A stretch of DNA of 64,000 bases from NCBI RefSeq assembly GCF_000714935.1, contig NZ_JMIR01000023.1:1-64000 (forward strand), read 5' to 3'. This stretch comes from Tumebacillus flagellatus. Its GTDB lineage: Bacteria; Bacillota; Bacilli; Tumebacillales; Tumebacillaceae. The position numbers were made by a program, and so were the translations under genes. Each line of letters begins with the position of its first letter. The stretch's first letter is position 1. Below, in pieces: positions 52,949 to 62,330 of this stretch. The notes beneath the pieces are model-generated. The model ran no database searches. It was not told the origin of the DNA and saw only the letters and a program-made list of their open reading frames with translations.

Positions 52949-54121
52949 ATGGCGTTTAACCGCATGATTTGCATCGTATTGGACAGCGTAGGCATCGGCG
53001 AGGCGCATGACGCGCCCGCATACGGCGACGTCGGCGCAAACACGATCGGCAACATCGCCAAGGCGGTCGGGGGCTTGAATGTCCCTAACTTGGAGAAACT
53101 CGGCCTCGGTTTGATTGACGACGTCGAGGGCGTGTCCGCCAAAGTCGAGCCGATCGGCAACTACGGCAAGATGGAAGAGCAATCGGCCGGCAAGGACACC
53201 ACCAACGGCCATTGGGAGATGATGGGCGTCAAGCTCGACAAGCCGCTCCCGGTTTACCCGGACGGATTCCCGCCGGAGATCATGGACGAATTCGAACGCC
53301 AAATCGGGCGCAAGACGCTCGGCAACAAACCGGCGTCCGGCACGGAGATCATCAAGGAGTTGGGCGACGAGCATGTGCGCACCGGCTACCCGATCGTCTA
53401 CACGTCCGCCGACTCCGTGTTCCAAATCGCGGCGCACGAGGAAGTCATTCCGCTGGAAGAACTGTATAAGATGTGCCACATCGCCCGCGAACTGCTCGTC
53501 GGCGAGCATGCGGTCGGCCGCGTCATCGCGCGTCCGTTTGTCGGCAGCAACGGCAACTACACCCGCACGGCGAACCGCCACGACTATTCCCGCGACTTCG
53601 GGCGTACTGTGTTGAATGAGATGGACGAGAAAGGGCTGACGGTCGCAGGCGTCGGGAAAATCTACGACATCTACGGCGGCTCCGGCGTCAACGACAAAGT
53701 CGGCACCAAAAACAACATGGACGGCGTCGACAAAACGCTCGAGATGATGGGCAAAGTGGAGCAGGGCCTGATCTTCACCAACCTCGTCGACTTCGACGCG
53801 CTCTACGGCCACCGCAACGACCCGCAAGGCTTTGCCAAAGCGATCGTCGACTTCGACCAGCGACTGCCGGAAATCCTCGACCAGATGCGCGAAGACGACC
53901 TGCTGATTTTGACCGCCGACCACGGCTGCGACCCGACGACGGAAGGCACCGACCACAGCCGTGAGAACGTGCCGCTGCTCGTCTACGGCAAAAACGCCAA
54001 GTCCGGCGTCAACCTCGGCCTGCGCCGTACGTTTGCCGATCTCGGCGCGACCATCGCGGAGAACTTCGGCGTGCAAGGCACCGGGTTCGGCGAAAGTTTC
54101 TTGAAAGACATCGTCCAATAA
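52949..54121 (+). CDS. deoB: Phosphopentomutase
   Basis: 390 residues, alkaline-phosphatase-like fold. [17 protein letters not shown] supplies the first metal Asp, [13 protein letters not shown] the phosphorylated Thr, and [19 protein letters not shown] the remaining metal ligands. It interconverts (deoxy)ribose-1- and 5-phosphate, joining the nucleoside phosphorylases encoded next to central metabolism. GGAGGT is upstream of the ATG. First of a three-gene nucleoside salvage operon. Confidence 0.97.
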   Translation: MAFNRMICIVLDSVGIGEAHDAPAYGDVGANTIGNIAKAVGGLNVPNLEKLGLGLIDDVEGVSAKVEPIGNYGKMEEQSAGKDTTNGHWEMMGVKLDKPLPVYPDGFPPEIMDEFERQIGRKTLGNKPASGTEIIKELGDEHVRTGYPIVYTSADSVFQIAAHEEVIPLEELYKMCHIARELLVGEHAVGRVIARPFVGSNGNYTRTANRHDYSRDFGRTVLNEMDEKGLTVAGVGKIYDIYGGSGVNDKVGTKNNMDGVDKTLEMMGKVEQGLIFTNLVDFDALYGHRNDPQGFAKAIVDFDQRLPEILDQMREDDLLILTADHGCDPTTEGTDHSRENVPLLVYGKNAKSGVNLGLRRTFADLGATIAENFGVQGTGFGESFLKDIVQ

Positions 54122-54135
54122 CAGGGGGAGATGAC

Positions 54136-54957
54136 ATGTCTCTGCTGCAAAAGATCGACCAAGCCAAACAATACATTCAATCCAAACTCACCGGGCCCGC
54201 GCCGCGCATCGGGCTGGTGCTGGGCTCCGGCCTCGGCGTGCTCGGCGACGAAGTGGCGAATCCGGTGGTGATTCCGTACGGCGACATCCCGAACTTCCCC
54301 GTTTCGACGGTGGCGGGGCATGCCGGTCAACTGGTGATCGGCGACCTGTCGGGGCAGCAAGTGATCGCGATGCAGGGCCGTTTTCATTTCTACGAAGGGT
54401 GGAGTTTGGAGGAGGTCACGTTCCCGATTCGCGTCATGAAGGCGCTCGGGGTGGAGATCATCCTCGTCACCAACGCGGCGGGCGGCATCAATCCGGAGTG
54501 GAACGCGGGCGATCTGATGCTGATCGCCGACCACATCAACTTGACCGGGCGCAACCCGTTGGTCGGCCCGAACGAAGCGGAACTCGGGCCGCGCTTCCCG
54601 GACATGTCGAACGGCTATGACCGCCAGCTGCGCGCCAAAGCCAAGGAAGTGGCACAGAATCTCGGGATCGAGATTCGCGAGGGCGTCTATGTCGGCGTCT
54701 CCGGCCCGTCTTACGAGACGCCGGCGGAGATCCGCATGTTCCGCATGATGGGCGGTCACGCCGTCGGCATGTCGACTGTGCCGGAAGTGATCGTGGCGAA
54801 CCACGCCGGACTGAAAGTGCTCGGCATCACCTGCATCTCCAACATGGCGGCGGGCATCCTCGACCAGCCGCTGACCCATGAGGAAGTCATGGACACCACC
54901 GAAAAAGCAAAAGCGAACTTCATCAACCTCGTCAAAGCAATTGTGAAAGAGGTCTAA
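54136..54957 (+). CDS. pupG: Purine-nucleoside phosphorylase (trimeric type)
   Basis: 273 residues, the trimeric PNP family. LGSGLGVLGDEV binds phosphate; TNAAGGINPEWNAGDL, GVSGPSYETPAE and GMSTVPEV are the active-site segments. It cleaves guanosine and inosine to base plus (deoxy)ribose-1-phosphate, which DeoB then isomerises. Starts 14 bases after deoB with GGGGGAGA; pdp follows after six bases. Confidence 0.96.
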   Translation: MSLLQKIDQAKQYIQSKLTGPAPRIGLVLGSGLGVLGDEVANPVVIPYGDIPNFPVSTVAGHAGQLVIGDLSGQQVIAMQGRFHFYEGWSLEEVTFPIRVMKALGVEIILVTNAAGGINPEWNAGDLMLIADHINLTGRNPLVGPNEAELGPRFPDMSNGYDRQLRAKAKEVAQNLGIEIREGVYVGVSGPSYETPAEIRMFRMMGGHAVGMSTVPEVIVANHAGLKVLGITCISNMAAGILDQPLTHEEVMDTTEKAKANFINLVKAIVKEV

Positions 54958-54963
54958 ACCACC

Positions 54964-56295
54964 ATGAGAATGTATGACATCATCCACAAAAAACGCGACG
55001 GCGCATCCCTCACTCAAGAAGAGATTCAGTTTGTAGTGCAAGGCTTCACCGACGGCTCGATTCCCGATTATCAGATGGCCGCTCTGTCGATGGCGATCTT
55101 CTTGCAAGGCATGAGTCCGGAAGAGACGGCGCACTTGACGCTGGCGATGGCCGCTTCCGGCGACCAGATCGACCTCGGCGACGTGCAGGGCGTCAAAGTT
55201 GACAAACACTCCACCGGCGGCGTCGGCGACACGACCACGCTCGTCCTGTTGCCGCTCGTGGCGGCGGTCGGCGTGCCGGTCGCCAAGATGTCCGGGCGCG
55301 GTCTCGGTCACACCGGCGGCACGATCGACAAATTGGAGTCGATTCCGGGCTTCTCGATCGAGCTTTCCAAGGAACAGTTCGTCGAGCAAGTCAACACCAA
55401 GGGCGCGGCGCTGATGGGCCAAAGCGGTTCCATCGCTCCGGCTGACAAGAAACTGTACGCGCTGCGCGACGTCACGGCGACCGTCGATTCGATCCCGCTG
55501 ATCTCGTCGTCGATCATGTCCAAGAAAATCGCCGCCGGAGCGGACGCCATCGTGCTGGACGTCAAGACCGGCGAAGGCGCATTTATGAAGACGCTGGACG
55601 GCTCGTTTGCGCTGGCGGAAGCGATGGTCAACATCGGCGAGAACGTCGGGCGGCACACGATCGCCGTGATTTCCGACATGGACCAGCCGCTGGGCTTTGC
55701 GATCGGCAACGCGCTGGAAGTGCAAGAAGCGATCGACACGCTGAAGGGCCAAGGCCCGGCGGACCTCACGGAACTCTGCCTCGTGCTCGGCTCCTACATG
55801 GTCGTGGCGGCGGGGCAAGCGGCCGACGCGGCAGAAGCCCGCGCCAAACTGCAAGAGCAGCTTGACAACGGCCGCGCGTTGGAAACGTTCAAGACGTTCT
55901 TGAGCGCGCAGGGCGGCGATGCTTCGGTCGTCGACGACCCGTCCCGCCTCCCGCAAGCGTCGAAAAAAATCCCGGTCACCTTGCCTGGCACGGGCTACGT
56001 TTCGCACATCCACGCCGAAGAAGTCGGCACCTGCGCGATGCTGCTCGGTGCGGGCCGCGAGACCAAGGAATCGGTGATCGACTTGGCGGTCGGCATCGTC
56101 CTGCACAAGAAAGTCGGCGACCGCGTCGAAGCGGGCGAGCCGATTGCGACGCTCTATGTCAACGACGAGAGCAAAGTGCAGGAAGTTACGAACCGCCTGC
56201 AAGCGGCGTATGAAGTCACGGAGACGGAACCGCCGAAGCACCGCTTGATTTTCGGCGTGGTGACGCAGCAAGGTACGGAGCGTTTTGAGGCGTAA
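54964..56295 (+). CDS. pdp: Pyrimidine-nucleoside phosphorylase
   Basis: 443 residues, dimeric glycosyltransferase family 3 phosphorylase. [16 protein letters not shown] binds phosphate; [20 protein letters not shown] is the family signature; [10 protein letters not shown] lies in the active site. Cleaves uridine and thymidine. It completes the salvage operon with deoB and pupG. In B. subtilis pdp lies elsewhere, so having all three together gives a compact catabolic unit. Confidence 0.96.
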   Translation: MRMYDIIHKKRDGASLTQEEIQFVVQGFTDGSIPDYQMAALSMAIFLQGMSPEETAHLTLAMAASGDQIDLGDVQGVKVDKHSTGGVGDTTTLVLLPLVAAVGVPVAKMSGRGLGHTGGTIDKLESIPGFSIELSKEQFVEQVNTKGAALMGQSGSIAPADKKLYALRDVTATVDSIPLISSSIMSKKIAAGADAIVLDVKTGEGAFMKTLDGSFALAEAMVNIGENVGRHTIAVISDMDQPLGFAIGNALEVQEAIDTLKGQGPADLTELCLVLGSYMVVAAGQAADAAEARAKLQEQLDNGRALETFKTFLSAQGGDASVVDDPSRLPQASKKIPVTLPGTGYVSHIHAEEVGTCAMLLGAGRETKESVIDLAVGIVLHKKVGDRVEAGEPIATLYVNDESKVQEVTNRLQAAYEVTETEPPKHRLIFGVVTQQGTERFEA

Positions 56296-56353
56296 GTCCC
56301 GCGTATAGGCAGACGTTGGCACGGCAAGACTACCCACATAGGGGGTGAAGCCG

Positions 56354-56578
56354 ATGCCAGCAGGAGTGAAATGCCAAGTCGAAGAGTGCGTCTACAACAA
56401 GGAAACCAAGTGTGTTGCAGATGCGATTGAAGTAACGTCCAACGGGAACGCCATCGTGGGGACCAACAAAGGCTCCATGTGTGCAACGTTCGAATACCGG
56501 GATCATTACCGTGCAGATGCCGGCCTCAGCAAAGAGGAGTACCGGGAACGGTACGACGGGAATTCTCCCAGTCACTAA
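56354..56578 (+). CDS. DUF1540 domain protein
   Basis: 74 residues. The Cys pattern of DUF1540 is plain: GVKCQVEECVYNKETKCVAD followed by a Cys in GSMCATFEYRD. Four Cys in this spacing suggest metal binding. ATG 56354 lies six bases after AGGGGGTGA; a GTG at 56345 is inside that site. Members are common in spore formers, but their role is unclear. A terminator follows. Confidence 0.88.
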   Translation: MPAGVKCQVEECVYNKETKCVADAIEVTSNGNAIVGTNKGSMCATFEYRDHYRADAGLSKEEYRERYDGNSPSH

Positions 56579-56582
56579 AAAG

Positions 56583-56614
56583 AAACCCCTCCGCTTATGT
56601 GTCGGAGGGGTTTT
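56583..56614. terminator. Terminator between convergent genes
   Basis: AAACCCCTCCG pairs with CGGAGGGGTTT around a nine-base loop, between the DUF1540 gene and the minus-strand gene whose stop lies inside this hairpin. Confidence 0.85.
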
Positions 56615-57338
56615 CGTTTTGCGTTTGGGGGCGGAGCAGAGCAAACGGTGCCCAGAGCAACAAGTGCATGGCGAGCGCCACGCCTTCGAGCGACAAGATG
56701 TACCACGGCCACGGGCCGAGGAAGTCGAGCAGCGACGCGTTGTCCGGCTTGTGCGTGAGAAACATGTAGTTGCCCCCGGTGAGCAGGTCGAGGGCGTACA
56801 CGACCAGAGCGACGACGTTCAGAGCCGCCAGCGAGCGCCAGATCGAGCCTGCCGTCGGGCGGTATCCTTCGACAAAGACCATAAAAAAACACGCGACCAC
56901 GACCGCGCCGTGCCCGACGAAAAATTCAAACGTGCGAAAGTGCGGAAACGCGTAATGACCGAGATCGGGTGTGAGAATCGCCTGCAGCGCCCCGCCGAGC
57001 CCCGCGAGAAACATAAACTCGAAGACGCGGTAGCTTTTGGTCAGCAGCATGACGACGGCGAGCAAAAGCGAGAGGGAGCAAAGTTGCAAGGGCAGCGAGA
57101 AATCGAGCGTCCACGCGCCCTCGTAGGCTTGCCAGGATTCCAGCGAGAGTTCGCTGACGAGCAACAGGGCGGCGAGGGTGAAGCGAAACGCGCGGTTTGC
57201 CGCCGGTTCGCGCAGTTTGGCGCGCTGGAAGCACAGAAGCAGGACGGCGAGGAGGATCAGGAGCAGCGCGAGATCGTGTTGCCAGTCGAACAGGGTGAAG
57301 GGGTGGTCCAGCCCGCGGATATCGAAGTAAGGATTCAT
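56595..57338 (-). CDS. TIGR02206 (YwaF-like) family membrane protein
   Basis: 247 residues, about six to seven membrane helices. It shows the YwaF family pattern: FDWQHDLALLLILLAVLLL near the start, SLPLQLCSLSLLLAVVMLLT in the middle, LTPDLGHYAFPHFRTFEFF and GGNYMFLTHKP later. ATG 57338 is chosen, seven bases after CAGGAG on the minus strand. Its 3' end lies in the shared terminator hairpin. Function unknown. Confidence 0.85.
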   Translation of the reverse strand: MNPYFDIRGLDHPFTLFDWQHDLALLLILLAVLLLCFQRAKLREPAANRAFRFTLAALLLVSELSLESWQAYEGAWTLDFSLPLQLCSLSLLLAVVMLLTKSYRVFEFMFLAGLGGALQAILTPDLGHYAFPHFRTFEFFVGHGAVVVACFFMVFVEGYRPTAGSIWRSLAALNVVALVVYALDLLTGGNYMFLTHKPDNASLLDFLGPWPWYILSLEGVALAMHLLLWAPFALLRPQTQNENPSDT

Positions 57339-57496
57339 ACACACGCTCCTGTTGGTCGGGAGTGGGGATTGCTGTGTTTCAATTTTACAACAGAAGTTCT
57401 GAATTTTTCCAATTCGTTTTTTCAGGATAAAACAGGAGGAGTTGACGCAATCTACTTGTGACCAAGAAGAAACTGTAAGTAACGGGAGGAGTCAAC

Positions 57497-58699
57497 ATGT
57501 CTCTAAGAAAGTTTGTAGGGCGCAACGCGACGGCGCTCCTGTGTGCAACCACTCTCATGCTGGGCTCGGTCGCACCGGCCTTCGCAGATGAAAAACAAAC
57601 CGCGAAGCAGACGAACCAAGTCGAACTCGCGAAACAAGCCACGTCGGCGGTGCTGATGGACGCGGCGACAGGTACAGTCCTTTTTGAAAAAAACAGCCAT
57701 CAAAAACTGCCCCCGGCGTCTGTCACGAAAGTCATGACGATGCTCTTGATCATGGAAGCGGTGGACGCGGGCAAAGTGAAGTGGACCGACAAGATCAACA
57801 CGTCGGAGTACGCGGCGTCGATGGGCGGTTCGCAGATTTTCTTGCAGCCGGGCGAGCAGTTGACGCTCGAAGAGATGCTCAAAGGCATCGCGATCGCGTC
57901 GGGAAATGACGCGGCGGTCGCGGTGGCAGAGCATATCGCGGGCTCGGAAGAAGGCTTCGTGCAGCTGATGAACGAGCGTGCGAAGGAGCTGGGTTGCACC
58001 GATACGAGCTTCTCGAACGTCAACGGCCTGCCGACGGAGAACCACTACACCTCGGCGCACGACTTGGCGCTGATGTCGCGCGAGTTGATGAAGCATGAGG
58101 AAGTGACGAAGTATACCGGGTTGTATCAGGACTACTTGCGCAAGGAATCGGAGAAGCCGTTCTGGCTGGTGAACACGAACAAACTGGTGCGTTTCTATCC
58201 GGGCATGGACGGGATCAAGACCGGGTTCACCGGCGAAGCGAGATACTGCTTGAGCGCGTCGGCGAAGCGCGACGGATTCCGTGTGATCGCGGTGGTGATG
58301 GGCGAACCGACGTCGCCGGTGCGAAACGCGGAAGTCTCGCAGCTGATGGATTACGCGTTTGCAAATTACAAGTCGGAAGTGCTGTATCAAAAAGGGCAAG
58401 AAGTGCATGAAGTCGAGATCGACAAAGGCGAAGTGCCGAAAATCAAGCTCCTCGCGGGCGACACCGTCGGGATCTTGATGAAGAAGGGCGCGAAGAAGGA
58501 AGAGTATCAAAAAGAGATTGTGCTGGGCGAAGTCAAAGCCCCGGTGAAAAAGGGCCAAGCCGTCGGCAGCATCGTCATCAAGCAAGGCAGCACCGAGATC
58601 GCCAAGACCGACCTCGTGGCGGGTGCCGACTGTGACGAGGCGGGGATGTGGACGTTGTTTAAGCGGACGGTGAAGAGCTGGTTTACGTTTGGCGGGTAG
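57497..58699 (+). CDS. dacF: D-alanyl-D-alanine carboxypeptidase DacF-like (PBP5 family)
   Basis: 400 residues. Signal peptide of about 30 residues ending in AFA. Penicillin-binding motifs are complete: SVTK (Ser75-Lys78), SGN (134-136) and KTG (241-243). The PBP5-like C-terminal beta domain (about 290-390) ends in an amphipathic membrane-binding tail (MWTLFKRTVKSWF). It trims the terminal D-Ala of muropeptides. Its place after the nucleoside phosphorylases matches dacF in B. subtilis, where it acts in the forespore and helps set cortex cross-linking. GGGAGG precedes the ATG. Confidence 0.93.
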   Translation: MSLRKFVGRNATALLCATTLMLGSVAPAFADEKQTAKQTNQVELAKQATSAVLMDAATGTVLFEKNSHQKLPPASVTKVMTMLLIMEAVDAGKVKWTDKINTSEYAASMGGSQIFLQPGEQLTLEEMLKGIAIASGNDAAVAVAEHIAGSEEGFVQLMNERAKELGCTDTSFSNVNGLPTENHYTSAHDLALMSRELMKHEEVTKYTGLYQDYLRKESEKPFWLVNTNKLVRFYPGMDGIKTGFTGEARYCLSASAKRDGFRVIAVVMGEPTSPVRNAEVSQLMDYAFANYKSEVLYQKGQEVHEVEIDKGEVPKIKLLAGDTVGILMKKGAKKEEYQKEIVLGEVKAPVKKGQAVGSIVIKQGSTEIAKTDLVAGADCDEAGMWTLFKRTVKSWFTFGG

Positions 58700-58821
58700 A
58701 ACAACTACTCTAGCACCAACGATACCGAGTACGGTAACGAAAGCGAAAGGGATGGGCTTTTGAGGCGGCTCCATAGTCTTTGCGTTTGTGCTGTTGTCGG
58801 TTGCCGATGATGCGATGCCGA

Positions 58822-58857
58822 ACAAGAAAGAAGCCATCGACAACTGTCGGTGGCTTC
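58822..58857 (-). terminator. Terminator of the RocB-like gene
   Basis: GAAGCCATCGAC pairs with GTCGGTGGCTTC around AACT. On the minus strand it is followed by TTCTTTCTTGTTC. It is about 100 bases beyond the stop of the minus-strand gene. Confidence 0.65.
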
Positions 58858-58955
58858 ATCTGTTATCAGCGAATCCCAAAGCTGGCCGTGTAATTGTTTT
58901 GAATTCTCCGACAGATACCTTCTGGTTTAGGCGCAGGGGGTGTTTCTTGCGAGCG

Positions 58956-60587
58956 CTACTCCTTCAATAACAGATTCACCGTATGGCGTAAGAGGACGGG
59001 CAGCGTCTCAAACGCAAACTCAGTATGCAGTCGCTCCGTCCACTTATGCGCATCACGTCCCAGCGGCCCGACGTTCAAGACAGGTACGTCCAACACCTGC
59101 AGTTCTTTTAACGGCAACGAGTATCCGCGATCCCAGAGCGGCATGTTGGCGATGAGACCCGTCAGAGACTCCATCGGGTATTGCAACCCCACATAGCTCA
59201 GGTCGGAGATACCCGCAAAATAATTGATCGTTTCAAACGCAATCCCGTATTCCCGCTCCGCATAGGCCAGCAACTCTGGCAACACGCGTTGGATGCGCGG
59301 ATGTTCGCTCGCATTGACAGCCGGATAGAACGGCGGGGCAAAGAACAGGACGATCATCGGCCCGAGTGTTCGACACATCCCCGTGATGGCGTCAACCAGG
59401 TCAATCGTTGCCGCCCGGTCATCTTCTGCTCCCGCTTGTCCGAGCACGCTTGCTTGCACCGCTTCGACCCGTTCGCGACCGTGCAGGCGCACCGCGTGCT
59501 CGATCAACTCGGCGAACGTGAGCACCTTTACCTCAAACGTGTGCGCCGCAGTCGCAGATCGCTTGCCATACGCCTGTGATCTTGAGGCATGGAGGGCCGC
59601 GATCTTCTTCGCCGCGCGCTGGGCTGCGAGCTGTAAATTTTGCATGATCTCGCCCAACGGTTGGTTCAGCACGAACAGGTTGTACAGGGCGACACCGCGA
59701 TGCGAGACTTGCACGTTGTATTCCGTCTTCAGGTCTTTTTGGACCAGGGTAGTCGGCGGCGGCGTCAGCTCGTTGCCGTAGCTCTGGCAGAACTCGGTCG
59801 CCAGTTCCATCTCGCAGGTGACCATCGAGGTCATGACGTTCGCATTCAGCCCCGACAACGGCTCGCCTACGTGCGTCTCCTTGCCTACGCAGAAGAAGCC
59901 CGGCAAGATTTTGCCGATCGATCCGGTATACACAAACTTGCGGTCATCCCCCGCCTCTGTGTTGAACATCGGCTCGGAATTAAGCACCGCCTGGTAGTCT
60001 AAGCCGTACGTCTGTGCCAACTCCAGCAGTTTCGGCACGGCTGCTCGCATCCCGACGGAGTTCACTTCCTCGTCGGGCACCGTCAGCAGCAGCAGGTTTC
60101 CGTCAAATTCGCCTTGGCAGGCCCGTTCGATCAGCGACATATGAAGAGCCAAGCCGCACTTCATATCCATCGTGCCGCGTCCGAACATCCACTCGCCGTT
60201 CGCCATGTCAAGTTTCACGGATTCGGGCAATCGGTCTTGGTGTGCGTAAAACTGCTTGGATAACGCGTCCGCTGCAAAAGCCTGCTCTTTCCACTCTCCG
60301 AAGTCTTGAACGTCCACCACGTCAAAATGGCTGACGAGCACGACCGTCTTGCGCGTGTCGGGGCTGTTTTTTACCAACGCGGTCACAAAAAAACGTCCGT
60401 CACCCGTCGGATGCAAGGCAGCTTGTTCCGGATGCTGTTGAAAATAGGGAAGTTCATGTAAGTTCTCAACAATGCGTTTCGCCAGGTCCACTTCCGCAGG
60501 TGAACCGGTCACGCTGGGGACGGCAACCAACTCCTCGAGCAATCGCCGCACCCCTGCGGGCGACGTCCATTTCACTGTCCCTGTCAT
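58956..60587 (-). CDS. RocB-like M20-family peptidase
   Basis: 543 residues, matching RocB-type proteins in length. Metal-site segments: LVSHFDVVDVQDFGEWK, GRGTMDMKCGLALHMSLIER and TVPDEEVNSVGMRAA. A long C-terminal part includes APPFYPAVN and FAGISDLSYVG, which are typical of RocB. RocB belongs to the arginine-utilisation regulon of B. subtilis, though its reaction is not settled. No rocA/D/F genes and no -24/-12 promoter are seen here, so arginine control is not supported by this sequence. Single gene. Confidence 0.88.
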   Translation of the reverse strand: MTGTVKWTSPAGVRRLLEELVAVPSVTGSPAEVDLAKRIVENLHELPYFQQHPEQAALHPTGDGRFFVTALVKNSPDTRKTVVLVSHFDVVDVQDFGEWKEQAFAADALSKQFYAHQDRLPESVKLDMANGEWMFGRGTMDMKCGLALHMSLIERACQGEFDGNLLLLTVPDEEVNSVGMRAAVPKLLELAQTYGLDYQAVLNSEPMFNTEAGDDRKFVYTGSIGKILPGFFCVGKETHVGEPLSGLNANVMTSMVTCEMELATEFCQSYGNELTPPPTTLVQKDLKTEYNVQVSHRGVALYNLFVLNQPLGEIMQNLQLAAQRAAKKIAALHASRSQAYGKRSATAAHTFEVKVLTFAELIEHAVRLHGRERVEAVQASVLGQAGAEDDRAATIDLVDAITGMCRTLGPMIVLFFAPPFYPAVNASEHPRIQRVLPELLAYAEREYGIAFETINYFAGISDLSYVGLQYPMESLTGLIANMPLWDRGYSLPLKELQVLDVPVLNVGPLGRDAHKWTERLHTEFAFETLPVLLRHTVNLLLKE

Positions 60588-60669
60588 ATGTACACTCCCT
60601 TAATTTTTGTAAGATCTAAAATTCCACTCCTCACCATGATAATATAAGCGGAACCGATCAAACAACAGT

Positions 60670-61170
60670 TTGGTGGAGTGGAGTTTGCTCACCATCCTGA
60701 TGGGGGTTGTGACGCTTCGTTTTCCGAAACTGCGCAACGTGATTGACGGGGAGCCCACGATCCTGATTCGTAATGGGAAAATCCTCGAACAAGCGTTGAA
60801 GTCGCAGCGCATGAACATTGACGACCTCACCATGCTCTTGAGAAAAAAGAACGTGTTTTCAATCAAGGACGTGGACTACGCGATCTTGGAACCGGACGGC
60901 GCGCTGTCCGTGCTCAAAAAACAAGACGTCCAAGCCGCCACCAAAAAAGACGTGCATGCCAAACCGTCTCCCAGTCTCTACCTGCCAACCGAAATCATCT
61001 CCGACGGCCGTGTGGTGCAACACAACCTGCAAGAGCTGAAGCTCAGCCAAGACTGGCTGGAGCAACAGTTGCGGCAACAGGGAGTAACAGATGTGAAAAA
61101 CGTGTTCTACGCCGAAATTCAAGGAGACGGTTCGCTGTATGTGGATCAGTATCAGGAGCGGGTGCAGTAA
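60670..61170 (+). pseudogene. N-terminally truncated YetF/DUF421-like protein
   Basis: 166 residues remain. RFPKLRNVIDGEPTILIRNG, LRKKNVFSIKDVDYAILEPD and LSVLKKQ are the soluble domain of YetF-family proteins, but the N-terminal membrane helices (about 60-80 residues in relatives) are missing except for part of the last one (LLTILMGVVTL). An in-frame stop lies at 60640, only the rocB-like start region is further upstream, and neither TTG 60670 nor ATG 60700 has a proper ribosome site. A decayed gene is the simplest reading. A functional soluble version cannot be excluded, since the retained frame is intact to the stop. Confidence 0.65.
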
Positions 61171-61184
61171 GAACGAACTCAACC

Positions 61185-61225
61185 AAAAAGCGAGCCCCTC
61201 GTCCCTCGACGGCGGCTCGCTTTTT
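61185..61225. terminator. Bidirectional terminator
   Basis: AAAAAGCGAGCC pairs with GGCTCGCTTTTT. It separates the YetF remnant and the convergent L,D-transpeptidase gene. Confidence 0.9.
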
Positions 61226-62173
61226 CTAATTCTTCCACTGATACACCACCCCCGGCGTCTCTTCCTTCTCCGGGTGCAGCAACTCTCCGAGCGGGGGCAG
61301 TCCTTCGGGGAACGTCGGCTTGCCCGGTTGCCCCGGCACCACAAAAAACGGCGTGCCAAGCGACACATACGGATACAGCGTCTCAATGTCCACATTCCGC
61401 ATCCGCAAACATCCCTTGGTCACATCGGAGTGACCGATCAACTCCAACTGGTTCGTCCCGTGGATCGCATATCCGTCTTGCAATTCCATCCCGCGCGTGC
61501 CCCACGGACCCTTGCCGCCGTTGGGGTTGACGACCCGCCGCGAGACGTACGACTTGGCAAACGGCAGCGGCGGCCCGGAAGCGACGGGGTAGAGCACGAG
61601 AATTTCCTGCCCGCGCACCAACGCCAACTGATTCGCCTCCGGATAGTAATGCAACTCCAACTCAACGTCCTCCAACCCGCAGGGACACTGCGTCGCCGTC
61701 AGCAGGTCGGGGGAGAGTTCGCTCAACACATTCACAGGCTGTGCCCGCATCAACTCTCCGTATCCGCCCGTCGGGTCATGCCCGTACAATTCCGTATACC
61801 GCTGGTAGCCGTTTTCCACCACCAACTTCGCAAGATCGCCCGGCTTCGTGCGCGCATCCGCAAACATCGAATACACCCGATCCATCCCGACCGCGTCCGC
61901 CAACAGATGAAACAACAGCAAAAAAAGCACCAATCCGCCCCAAAAACGCTTCGCCCGCGAGCCGGTTCGTTTTTTTCCGGAAGCGGCTGACGCGCGGCTC
62001 TCAAGCGGAGGCGTCGTCTCTTCTCCCGCGAACGTCCGCTGTTTCAATCGGATAATCGACGCCAGATGGCCGTCTCGTGCCGCCAACTCATATTGTTCTT
62101 GCGCTTCCCGCAACCGGCCTTGCCGCTCCAGTTGCTGTCCGGTTTGATAGCGCATCTCTGCGTCCTGTCGCAT
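61226..62173 (-). CDS. L,D-transpeptidase (YkuD domain) with N-terminal repeat and membrane anchor
   Basis: 315 residues. Residues about 8-45 look like one TPR/SEL1-type helical repeat (GQQLERQGRLREAQEQYELA) in the cytoplasm. One membrane helix (about 77-95) follows, and the YkuD catalytic domain lies outside. Active-site residues: His238 (AIHGTN), His248 (GHSDVTKGCLRM), Cys255 and Arg257. It cross-links or trims peptidoglycan by an L,D mechanism resistant to most beta-lactams. The inside-out layout, a cytoplasmic repeat joined to an outer catalytic domain, is uncommon. GAGGGGGG is upstream of the ATG. Confidence 0.88.
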   Translation of the reverse strand: MRQDAEMRYQTGQQLERQGRLREAQEQYELAARDGHLASIIRLKQRTFAGEETTPPLESRASAASGKKRTGSRAKRFWGGLVLFLLLFHLLADAVGMDRVYSMFADARTKPGDLAKLVVENGYQRYTELYGHDPTGGYGELMRAQPVNVLSELSPDLLTATQCPCGLEDVELELHYYPEANQLALVRGQEILVLYPVASGPPLPFAKSYVSRRVVNPNGGKGPWGTRGMELQDGYAIHGTNQLELIGHSDVTKGCLRMRNVDIETLYPYVSLGTPFFVVPGQPGKPTFPEGLPPLGELLHPEKEETPGVVYQWKN

Positions 62174-62269
62174 GAGGGAGCCCCCCTCAACCTCTGTTTA
62201 AGGTAGATATCGGAAACGGGAGCTGCTTTCCCAATAGGTCTCCAGACCTATTTTTGAAAAAAACAAAAG

Positions 62270-62303
62270 AAAGCGGCACCCTCGCGTGAGAGCGCCGCTT
62301 TCT
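62270..62303 (-). terminator. Terminator of the NADP oxidoreductase gene
   Basis: GAAAGCGGC pairs with GCCGCTTTC, with an inner CTC/GAG stem. The minus-strand T-rich side reads TTTCTTTTG. A further small hairpin (AATAGGTC/GACCTATT, 62233-62252) lies beyond it. Confidence 0.82.
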
Positions 62304-62330
62304 CCCTATACAAACGGGGCCGACAGATCC

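Noticed and set aside
58956-60587. Sigma-54/RocR control of the RocB-like gene
   Set aside because: No TGGCAC-N5-TTGC-like element was found upstream of 60587 on the minus strand.
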